64,000 nucleotides of DNA from Corallochytrium limacisporum (lineage: Eukaryota; Opisthokonta): positions 72,638 through 136,637 of the forward strand of contig PDIP01000049.1 in assembly GCA_002811645.1 (NCBI GenBank). The letters run 5' to 3'. Each line of letters starts with the position of its first letter. Positions within the stretch are counted from its first letter, which is position 1. Both the position numbers and the translations under genes were made by a program. The notes below the pieces were generated by a model that worked only from the letters and a program-made list of their open reading frames with translations, had not been told where the DNA came from and searched no databases. Positions 50,525 to 59,600 of this stretch are shown here, piece by piece.

Positions 50525-53185
50525 TCAGGCTTGTCGCGTCAGAGGAACACGGGGACCAATGTTCCCAATCGCCAACCTTACCCCCATCATCCAAACGGGG
50601 ACATGAACAAGGAGCACGAAGGGCAAGGTATAAACCGCCATATCATTGGTACCCTCGTTGTCGTCTACTCCGATGTTTGGCGAAGTCTCTACCAGGGCCC
50701 AGAGCATGGCATCGAGCATCACCAGGAGGCCGCTTGCATCGTCCCGTAGAGCCTCAGTTCCCAGGCCCAGGGCCGTGGCATAAGGCGATGTTGTAGCCAT
50801 CCGTGCATGCGCACCCAGTGCCTCGACAGGTGACCAGGCCTCAGCTGGTAGAGTGGTCAAGTCCCGTTCTGCCAGCAGGGAAGCCAAGATCATCGGGTTC
50901 CGTAAGTCATTGCAGGCTGACGGACTCGTTGACAAAGATGGTAGGCCGAATGCGTGCGGATGCGTCACAGCCAGAAGCACCAAGGGGGTCAGTGGACTGG
51001 CCCACACTGTAAAGATCACGGCCTGCGTGAATGTGCGGATGCGTCTGCCAAGTGACATCGGTGACTCAGTACCAAATTTTAGCGGCTCTAGAGGACTGCT
51101 AATGAGCACAGCAAGGGGCAGGCCAGCTGTGATCAACAGCACCAAGCTGAGCGCGAAATTGAAGTAGAAGAGTGGCAAAAGGATCATGGCTGCCCACAGT
51201 ACGGTGATGCCGCGCTCAATATGCCACTGTGCCACGGAGACCACATCATACTCCATGGTGGAGAGAACGGCAAGGGAAATGGTCGCACCCAGTGCGCCAT
51301 TAGCAAAGACCCAGGTACTGTTGAGCTCCAGGAGCATGACAATGACAGACCAGATCACCGAAACTATTGGCAAGTAGCAGCCCCTGAACAGGATTCTTGC
51401 CAGTGACCATGCTTCCATTGTGCTGAGATAGGCTTGGACCGGCAATTCCTTCTGGTCTTTCACCTCCGCCTTGGTTCGTTTGCCACGGTACCCAGACGAC
51501 GGAGATTGACGCTGCTGCTCTTCCGTGCTTTGTATCAGTGCCGAAAGCATTCCAAATAGTAAAGAGGACACAGCAATGACCAATAGAGCTCCCACCATGA
51601 GGAAGATAGCAATTTGGTATCGTTCATTGTCAATGAAGAAGTCAGCATCGACCAGAAAGTACAGGAAGAAGCTCTGGTGCACACGCTCGAGGAGGTTGTT
51701 AGTCGCCCTGAATTGTAGCTCCGCTGCCTTCAGCGGCTCCAGCATTGCTCGTGACGCACGAGACACACTCACCCTCCGCTTGCGCGTTTTGGAATCCTCC
51801 AGTATGAGCGATTCGCCGGGATTTGATATGCGTGTGGCATGCAGGTCCATACTGGGCATCCCGTAACCGCCAAAGACACCATGAGCCCGAAGAGGCACGC
51901 CCATAGCCTGGGCGCTAAGGCTCTGGAGAATTGAGTTCAGGCGCTGGAAGACACGCATTCGCAAGGTCTGTTCAGTGGGGCTCAGCGGTCGATCCTTGCC
52001 TAGCTTACCCGGAGCATACATTAAGTGTTCCTGGAGTGGCAAGGCACCGGCGCGCAGAAGATGAATCAGACTGGACAAGACCACATTGTTGCCAGCAGCG
52101 GGCCGCACTTTCAAATCCGTTTTGCGTTTGATAATAAGCCGCATGGCATTGAACAGATCCAGATTGGACACCTGGCCATTTGCATTTTCTGTCCCCAGCT
52201 CCATCAGGGCTACTTTCGCGTCCGCTGTTGGTTTGGGGTAGGAAGGAACCCTACCACCATCAACTATTTGGCGTTCCTCATCTCCACATCCACTCTCAAC
52301 CACTTGCAGCTGCCTGTGTTGCACCAACACATCTGCCTCTCCGTAGCGAGGTTCCGTGGCTGCTGTGAGACCAAAATGATAGGAAGCTTGAAACTCTCCC
52401 GGAATGCCACCTTGAGCAATGACGCTTTTGGCCCACCTTCCAGCCAATGCCACTGAAGCGGGCAGGAAAGGATTAGGTGCCGAGGACGATTTCTCGTTCT
52501 CGGTTGGTATCAGATCCGGGAAGATAATGAGCAGCACAAGGCTCCGAGCCAAGTATTTCTGCTCCGCAAGATGCTTTATCAGTCCCACAGTAGCACCGAG
52601 AGACAATGCAGAATCCAGGCTGGATGCCTCTGTGTAAAATGCCGCTTCTCCATCAGTGGGAACACCGTCAGTATCCAAGGATATCGTCGTGGACCAAAGC
52701 ACAATTTCCGTACCCAGGGACCGTTTTGGAGAGAAGACATAGGCACTGGTAGCTCGTTGGACAGTAGTTTCACTCTGGCTCCCTCCCGTCAGTCTCTTGA
52801 ATCCTAATGGCAGAAGATGGTTCTCAACAGCGGGCAGGATTCCTTCAAGATCTCCGGATCTGAACATTGGAAACATCTCCTCAGTGATCTTTGCGCAGTA
52901 CAGGGCCTCATTGGCCTTGACCGTTGACAAGGGATTGTCTGGTACCAGTGCATTTTCGCTAAGGTAGGCTTTTCCCGCAGCTTGCGCAGCGTTGACAATG
53001 TAATTCGCCAGGATCCCAAACCCAGCTGCATACAGGAGCAGCGCAATGATCCACTGCACTCGCACGAGAACTTGCACCCTAGCAAGGATAGACTTTCGTC
53101 GCTCCAGCGTTGCACTTTCGGAGTTTTGTCCGTCTATAGGAGCACCAGAATTGAACAAAATCTTCGAAATCCACGCTCTCAGCAT
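50525..53185 (-). CDS. GAA1: GPI transamidase component Gaa1
   Basis: Gaa1 is an ER-membrane subunit of the GPI-transamidase that joins preassembled GPI anchors to proteins. The 886 residues start with a cytosolic Arg-rich stub and a membrane helix (about 42-65, VQWIIALLLYAAGFGILANYIV), then a large luminal M28-peptidase-like domain (KAYLSENALVP, VLWSTTISLDTDGVPT, AEQKYLARSLVLLIIFPD, YGMPSMDLHA), and multiple C-terminal helices (IAIFLMVGALLVIAVSSLLFG, GALGATISLAVLSTM, VLWAAMILLPLFYFNFALSLVLL). The order fits Gaa1; it is longer than the 620-aa animal proteins through loops between helices. The ATG 53183-53185 is the first Met. Confidence 0.85.
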   Translation of the reverse strand: MLRAWISKILFNSGAPIDGQNSESATLERRKSILARVQVLVRVQWIIALLLYAAGFGILANYIVNAAQAAGKAYLSENALVPDNPLSTVKANEALYCAKITEEMFPMFRSGDLEGILPAVENHLLPLGFKRLTGGSQSETTVQRATSAYVFSPKRSLGTEIVLWSTTISLDTDGVPTDGEAAFYTEASSLDSALSLGATVGLIKHLAEQKYLARSLVLLIIFPDLIPTENEKSSSAPNPFLPASVALAGRWAKSVIAQGGIPGEFQASYHFGLTAATEPRYGEADVLVQHRQLQVVESGCGDEERQIVDGGRVPSYPKPTADAKVALMELGTENANGQVSNLDLFNAMRLIIKRKTDLKVRPAAGNNVVLSSLIHLLRAGALPLQEHLMYAPGKLGKDRPLSPTEQTLRMRVFQRLNSILQSLSAQAMGVPLRAHGVFGGYGMPSMDLHATRISNPGESLILEDSKTRKRRVSVSRASRAMLEPLKAAELQFRATNNLLERVHQSFFLYFLVDADFFIDNERYQIAIFLMVGALLVIAVSSLLFGMLSALIQSTEEQQRQSPSSGYRGKRTKAEVKDQKELPVQAYLSTMEAWSLARILFRGCYLPIVSVIWSVIVMLLELNSTWVFANGALGATISLAVLSTMEYDVVSVAQWHIERGITVLWAAMILLPLFYFNFALSLVLLITAGLPLAVLISSPLEPLKFGTESPMSLGRRIRTFTQAVIFTVWASPLTPLVLLAVTHPHAFGLPSLSTSPSACNDLRNPMILASLLAERDLTTLPAEAWSPVEALGAHARMATTSPYATALGLGTEALRDDASGLLVMLDAMLWALVETSPNIGVDDNEGTNDMAVYTLPFVLLVHVPVWMMGVRLAIGNIGPRVPLTRQA

Positions 53186-53866
53186 GGTGTCCCGATGTTT
53201 CTGGTCCGTTGTCTTTTGTTACAAGTAGTCTTTTCGCATTCTGTATTCAGTGACACCGAAACTGCACTGATCACGTCCTGCGAACAATTTAAGAGGGACC
53301 AACGCAATTCGTATCAACCAAATGCTGAGGACCTAGGAGGTTTGGTCTGATTTACCCGCAAGTGGTTCTTCTCGGTTGTTTGCCTACTTTTGTTGGCTTC
53401 GGCGTTGCATCTGTCTCGCCCGTCCGAACGGTGCAACCCTGCCGAAGGGCTGCCCCCCCCCCCCCCCGGGGGAGGGAACCACTCACAGAAAAAGCCACTG
53501 TGAGACCCTCGGCCTCCTCGCCTGTCCCCGGCAAACACGGGCCGAACTGGAGTAGCTACATAGCCCCTGTCGTCCAAAGAGAGCCTTCCCTGAACTAGTC
53601 GCCCAGCGGGAATGGGGACCGGCCAGGGCGCAGTTGTGGCGGGAAAAACGGTGGGGTGCATCTGTGGGTGGCGTGGCAGTGTATAGGTCCTACGACCAAA
53701 CGCCAAGACCGTCTCAGGTGCTACTTAAAAGCTGTCATCGAATGTTATTCATGTACACAGCATGCGAGCATGGGTCATTCCAATGGCATAAAGTGAGATG
53801 GCTAGGACGGTACATGTATTTCGATACGCCGTAGGAGGGGATCAGAGCCAATTCTAACACGCAACC
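53186..53866. other. Divergent spacer GAA1 / MAN1-Src1 with C15G5
   Basis: No gene. It holds the C15G5 palindrome at 53453-53472, roughly 270 bases from the GAA1 ATG and 395 from the MAN1/Src1 ATG. Confidence 0.6.
53453..53472. repeat. CnGn palindrome (C15G5)
   Basis: Fifteen C then five G in the divergent promoter region of GAA1 and the MAN1/Src1 gene. Confidence 0.85.
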
Positions 53867-54919
53867 ATGCCGTCAAGGGCTTTGGCAAAGCCAACTGTGC
53901 CTCGGTGGGCAAAAGATCTTGGAATTTTGGTGGGATTGGCGGCGATTGCCTTTGCTATTGCTGTGTATGCACTGCCTGTGCTGGGGATCACACATAACCC
54001 GGAAGACTTTTCGGAGGATCCGAGGGTGCCAGAGTGCAAGAAGCATGAGTACAGAATGGGACGGAAGTGCCTGACTGCAGATCAAGCGGAGAATATGGTT
54101 GTGTTTGTACACGACTATGTGGCAGACTATCTGGAGCAGGTAGCTGGGCATGTTGACTGCTACCCAGAGGAGTACGAAGAAGACTGGAATGGAAATTTAA
54201 CAACTATCGAAGTAGAAGAATTAATCTACACCATCATTCCTTTTGACTGGCGCACTAAACAGAGTGAGAAGGATTTGGCCATCAGGGACCTGGTTATGTT
54301 GACTGCAGACTGTATTGAAGACCGGAATATGTTCGTCACCAAGAACTCAGTTCAGCCCACGGGCACAGGTCCCAGCAGTGACGAATGGGATCGGGCAGCT
54401 GCTAGCGAACTGGCCAGAGTGAAATCAGCAGTTAGCGACCCGGACGAGATCTACCCTCCGTCCATTGCAGTGATCGATCGCAAGTACTGGACAGCGCTAG
54501 AGGTCAAGCGGCCGTTCTGGTGCCGCTTTCGACGCGCAGTAGAGCACACGGTGGCAATAATTTCGCAGTACTTGGTCACTACCGCACTGATAGTAGGCGG
54601 TCTGGCCGTGGTAGTGTCCATAGTTCGTTATTACTTGGGCCGCAGGCGCACCCACCGACAGCTGGTGGACCGTATCAGTGACGAAGTGATTGAAAAACTG
54701 CGCTACGGAAACGATGATACTGAGTACGTCATTGACCACCTGCGGGACGATGCGTATGACGTAGAACGTAGCCATGGGCAGCGGATATCCCGGGCACAGT
54801 TCGCCAAGATTTGGGCGGACGTGGAGAAGAGCGTCGGTCAGGACACTCGCATTCAGAAAGTCCAAGTCACGCGCAAGGGTATCCCAGCCATGGCCTTCCG
54901 TTGGGTGGCGCATCGGTAA
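53867..54919 (+). CDS. MAN1/Src1 (Heh)-type inner nuclear membrane protein lacking LEM domain
   Basis: The conserved MSC domain of MAN1/Src1/Heh2 is present: two membrane helices (about 20-42, LGILVGLAAIAFAIAVYALPVLG; about 228-258, AIISQYLVTTALIVGGLAVVV) with a luminal loop of about 185 residues (CKKHEYRMGRKCLTADQAENM...HVDCYPEE). The nucleoplasmic tail (about 262-350) includes YVIDHLRDDAYDVE, FAKIWADVEKSVGQDTRIQ and AFRWVAHR, which fits the MAN1 winged-helix C-terminus. Length 350 aa is short: the N-terminal LEM/HeH fold and its linker are absent, and no HeH-like exon was seen upstream. Either this is a reduced paralogue, or the N-terminal exon is missed. Function at nuclear envelope or pore quality control is known for the family only. 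Confidence 0.7.
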   Translation: MPSRALAKPTVPRWAKDLGILVGLAAIAFAIAVYALPVLGITHNPEDFSEDPRVPECKKHEYRMGRKCLTADQAENMVVFVHDYVADYLEQVAGHVDCYPEEYEEDWNGNLTTIEVEELIYTIIPFDWRTKQSEKDLAIRDLVMLTADCIEDRNMFVTKNSVQPTGTGPSSDEWDRAAASELARVKSAVSDPDEIYPPSIAVIDRKYWTALEVKRPFWCRFRRAVEHTVAIISQYLVTTALIVGGLAVVVSIVRYYLGRRRTHRQLVDRISDEVIEKLRYGNDDTEYVIDHLRDDAYDVERSHGQRISRAQFAKIWADVEKSVGQDTRIQKVQVTRKGIPAMAFRWVAHR

Positions 54920-55038
54920 CCGGTGAACACTGAAATATGAGGCTCTCGCACATTGCGATTGTTTGTCTCATCCATGTACCATAGTTATCCCACTTATACA
55001 TACACATGCGGATAGAAAGTCTTCGGAAATTCCCTATT

Positions 55039-55308
55039 TCAGCTCACAGTGCCCGGGTCCTGTTGGTAAATCTGCACGCGATAACGCTGCCTTTGGCTGG
55101 CCAGATGCAATGGCCGCCTCTTCGCTAATCGCTCCTTGGCTAGATCGTGCTTCAGAGTGTCTTCTACTTGGCGATTCCTTGCCAAGGCAAAGTGATGTAC
55201 ACGATTCTCTCTTCCCTCATAGATGAAATGGCCTTGTGGGGAAGGCCAATGTGTAGCGAAGTGGTACCAAATGTGACTACGTAGTGGGCGGATAAAATAG
55301 GCCCCCAT
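55039..55308 (-). CDS. Small basic hypothetical protein
   Basis: 89 residues from an ATG at 55306-55308 (MGAYFIRPLRSHIWYHFATHW) to TGA. Aromatic/basic start, a charged helix (ARNRQVEDTLKHDLAKERLAKRR) and a basic end. The codon use resembles its neighbours and the residues look helical and conserved in style, so I think it is a real gene. It lies between the MAN1/Src1 gene and SEC16, on the opposite strand from both. Possibly a mitochondrial or ribosome-associated small protein; no family recognised. Confidence 0.45.
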   Translation of the reverse strand: MGAYFIRPLRSHIWYHFATHWPSPQGHFIYEGRENRVHHFALARNRQVEDTLKHDLAKERLAKRRPLHLASQRQRYRVQIYQQDPGTVS

Positions 55309-55682
55309 TCATCACAGTGTGAATTCAAAAAATTCGCACTGTCTGAAATTAAGGGCTTCAGTTATTATCAACAAGTCTGTTTTGACTTTGTGGCGATTAT
55401 TTTTCCGTGTGCAGGAAGAAAACACCAACCGCCCCCCCTCGCCCCACCACCGCGAGGTGTTCTGGGGTGAAAGAGATGAAGCGGGCCGTGGCAATCCTGC
55501 CTGTCTGTGTAGTGCGTGTGTGTTCGGAACGGGGGCCACAGCGATCGCGGAGATGTCGAAGGGGCCGGGGAAGGGCTTTCCCGTGTACCCAGTGTAGGAG
55601 GGAGGCAAGGGAGACAAAGGAGGTGGGAAGGGAGTGGGGCTAAACAAGACCCAAAAAGGAATCAGAACAAATGAACACTAGC

Positions 55683-55730
<48 letters not shown>

Positions 55731-56640
55731 AGTTTTAGAGCAGCACCAGTTTCGCATCGCCAGACGGACGAAAGCCGACTCCGAAACGACCAGCTCAGTC
55801 ATTCACAACCTTTCCTCAACGGAAAATTCGAAAGGCTCGTGGGCGGTTGGAGAGAGATTAACGGGGAGTTGGGCCTGTAGCGAGCGGGCCCCAAATAAAC
55901 ACTCAGACCAGCGGAGGTGAACGGTAAGGAGGTGAATAGGGAAGGAAAACAAAAATAAAATGGAGGAGAGAGAGATCTTACCGCAGGAACAAATAAACAG
56001 AGGATAATACCAAGGGCAGGGCCGAAACAAAGTCAACAAAGCCAAGCGCAGCGAAAGGAAACCACTCTCCTTTTATTTTTGATTTTAACCATTTTTTGTT
56101 TCTTTTGTCGCTGTCTCTCTCTTTTTCCTTGCTTTCTTCTTCCATTCCGGAGAATTTCTCATTGAAACGGGACCCGTTGTTGAGACCAGGGCCACCCTTT
56201 TGACAACTGCCACCTCAACTAAACTACACAGAGCTGCAGGCGCTCGTGGTCTCAGCGATGTTTGTGTAAACGGACGGCCTTTGGACCCCCTACCCCGAGG
56301 GGGAGCAGTTCCAAGTATGATGGCCGTGCCTGTTTGGGATCCGCGTTTGAGCTGCATTTCCCGTTCAAGCATTCTACCAGGAAGCAGATACAGAGAGCGA
56401 TTGAAGCGAATGAAAAAAAGGATTTAACCAGTAGTCGTTAAAGCTATTTTTTCTAGAGAAGATCTCTTCGTGAGGTAGAGAGATCTGGGGTATGGAGCAA
56501 TACAAAACGAATACGCCTAGGATACACAGTTTACAGTCTTCCGGGGAATAGAGGAGTTCAATGATGTGTGTACGTTCCTGATCTTGCAGACTTTCATACA
56601 AACACATAATTTTCGGGAAGCTCTAGTGGTGTCTTGAACC
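55309..56640. other. SEC16 upstream region
   Basis: No gene seen. It contains a long GA microsatellite (55685-55727), CCCCCTACCCCGAGGGGG at 56286-56303, and open frames produced by simple sequence. Confidence 0.55.
55685..55727. repeat. (GA)n microsatellite, about 21 units
   Basis: An uninterrupted GA run about 915 bases upstream of SEC16. The purine strand matches that of the runs near 5395 and 5732. Confidence 0.95.
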
Positions 56641-59600
56641 ATGGCCAACCCATTTGCAAGTTACTTTAGCCAAGACACGGCCGGTGGGCAATCCAATGCT
56701 TTCGGTGCTTTTAACGACACATCGAAGCAGAATCATTCACAGGATGCCGCGTACCACCATCAGCAGCAGCCACCCCAAAATGCTCACGCGTGGAATCCCA
56801 CTGGCCAGCATCAACAGCAGCCACCGCCGCAACACCACCAGCAGGCCTCTGCACCCTCGGGAAACGACTTCTTTGCACAAGCTCACCAGCAATCACAGCA
56901 GGGAGCTCCGGGAAGTGGCCATGACTTCTTCAATCAACCGCACGCGCAATCACAGGTACCCCCGCAGACTGTTCAGCCGCCACCTGTGCCTCAGCCACAG
57001 CAGCAGCAGCAGCAGCAGCATGCCCCGGCAGCGGCAGCGGACTTTTTCAGTCAACAGGCACCAGTTCCAGGTAGTGGAAATGATTTCTTTGGGCAGCAAC
57101 AACCGCAACAGACAGCTGCTGCACCACCGGTCCCACTTCATCAATCTGCCCCGGACCAGCCATCAGCACCACCAGTGGAAGTAAGCGCCTCTCCCCAAGC
57201 CCCGCCTGAGCCAACACCCGTGACCCATGTGCTGGAACAGCACCAACCGCACGCGGGAAATAATCGCGCGGACGGAAGTTTCTTTGACAAGGCACAACCT
57301 GAGGCAGCCGGAGGAACTGGGGTTTTTGATCAACATGCGCAACAAGTCCATGCGGGGGGCGTCTTTGGGCAATCAGAGGCTCAACAGCCGCAGCAACATC
57401 ACCAGGCACAGCCGCCAACTTCGGACTTCTTCGGTGACCAGCTTGGAGGTCAACAGCAACAGACCGCTGGTGGCCTCTTCGGACAACAGCCATCGGTTGG
57501 AAGCGATCAGCATGTGCCGGCTGCGGATGTAGGAGCGCCACCTCAGAAGGAGCAACCGAATACTGACGCCCCGGGACATAGTGCACCACCGTCAGTACCA
57601 CAGATGAATAGTAACGAAACACAACCGCCTGCTTCAGCCCCGCCGCCGCCGCAGCAGCAGGCATCCCAGTCTAACGATTTCTTCGCCGGCCCCGCGGCTA
57701 GTGCAGCATCAGTCCAGAACACTTCGGGTCTGTTTGGTGATCCGCCCACCGGTGGTGACAGCTCCGGACTCTTCGGTGGAGCAGCAGCAGCAGGAGGAGA
57801 AGGAGGCAGCAATGATTTCTGGAAGCAGCCTCCACCCCCACAGAACCCACCCGCTCATACACCGCCTGCTGAGGTTCCTGTGGTTAAAGAACGGCAGCAC
57901 ATGCGACACCTGTCCCATGATGTGGGAGCTGGTGAGTTCGAAACGCCTGGCTACCTCAGTGGACAACCGAATGGCAATGCTTTCGAAGACGGGGATGCTG
58001 ATGAGACGTTGAGCCAGCCAGAGCCAGGTGATTTTGAGGGAGCGGAGGAAGTTGATGCGCTGCGCCTTTCTAGTGACCACGGCAAGAGTCAGCCACTGCC
58101 TCCGACCATTGCACACACTGACCCTCCCAATGATCCCCCGACTGAACCTGCCGTGGAAGAGCCAGAGCCTACAATCCCTCCTCCTCCGCCGCCGTCAAAG
58201 CAAATTACACCACAGCCATCAACAGGACCTCTGGGGCCGCCAGTCGACACTGCAGCACTGTTTGGCGCAGCATCTTCCACTACTGGCGCCGCTGCAGCTG
58301 CGCCACCGGTTAGCGGAGGGCTCTTTGGTGCTCCGGCGGTGCAAGAACAGCAGGCAGCGCCTCCTCCCGCCAACACCGCGGGACTCTTTGACGCACCGCA
58401 GCACGCAGCCCCTCCTGCGGTTTTCAAGGGGCAGGCCCAAAGTTTACAAACTGACCCTCCCCAGAGCAGCCAGGCAGAGACACAGACTCCCAGGGCGGAG
58501 AAAGTCACTTCCGAGACACAGACGGCTCGGAGCAATCGCGAAGCCGTGGAAAAAGGGGCCGCTGCCACAGCTGCATTATTCAAAGGTTTGGATGATCCAA
58601 AGCACGCGGTTGCGGACTATGATACGGACCTTGATTTCATGCCCAAGGACATGCTCGGTCAGGACATTCTGAGTCACTCTCAAGTGGAAGGCCTGTTCAG
58701 TGGACTGGACCCAGAGCAGAAAACCCTAGCCGAATTTCCAGGCCCCATCTTTGATCTCTTTGCTGGCAAAGGCGTTGCTGATGCGGAAACATTGGTGAGC
58801 ATCCTGCGTCGGAGGGCTGTCAAGGAACGAAGTGACGCCCCGACGAGCCCCAACGCTGGTATGCTCTCCGAATTCTGTGCGGTTCTGGTCGAATGTCGGG
58901 GCGGAGTTTTCGATAAGTCTTCCGACCGGCCTCATCGGCTGCTATCTGCCTTCCTGCGTGATGACCGTGGCAGGTCAGCCTACCCAAACGAATTCGCCGC
59001 GCACAGTACACACGTTGGCGACCGAACGCGACTCGGGGAAATGATGAGTCTACTCATGGAAGGAAAGGATGAGGCAGCTTGTGCCGTGGCCCTAAGTGCC
59101 AATCTTTGGGAACACGCGCTTTTGGTGGCAAAGCAGATTGGTGAGGACAAGTACAAGGAGGTAGTGCGTCGCATAGCACAGGTCATGTCTGTAACCGATG
59201 GCACCACTCCACTTGGTGTCTACTATTCCCTGTTGGCTGATGATGTGGAGAATTTGTTCACTCGGTATCCCATTGATCCCAAACAATGGAAACGGTATAC
59301 TTCAATTATTCTACACAGCAAGTCAAGACGCAAGAACGCACTTCTGGCTCGCATTGCGCAGCAACTCTGGGACCAGAATCACCGGGAAGCGGCACACATT
59401 GTATGGACGCTGGCCGGAGTGCCGTTGAAACCTGCTCAGTCATCCTCGCCAGGTGTCAGTCTGTTTGGCGATCTGCGAGACATTCGTGAGCAAGGCAAGG
59501 AGTTTGCTGTTTTCGGCTTTGCTCCCGACAACGCTGGCGGTGACACTATTGCCACCGATGAAGACACGGCAATACCTGAAATGGAGCTTAAGTCGCCAAT

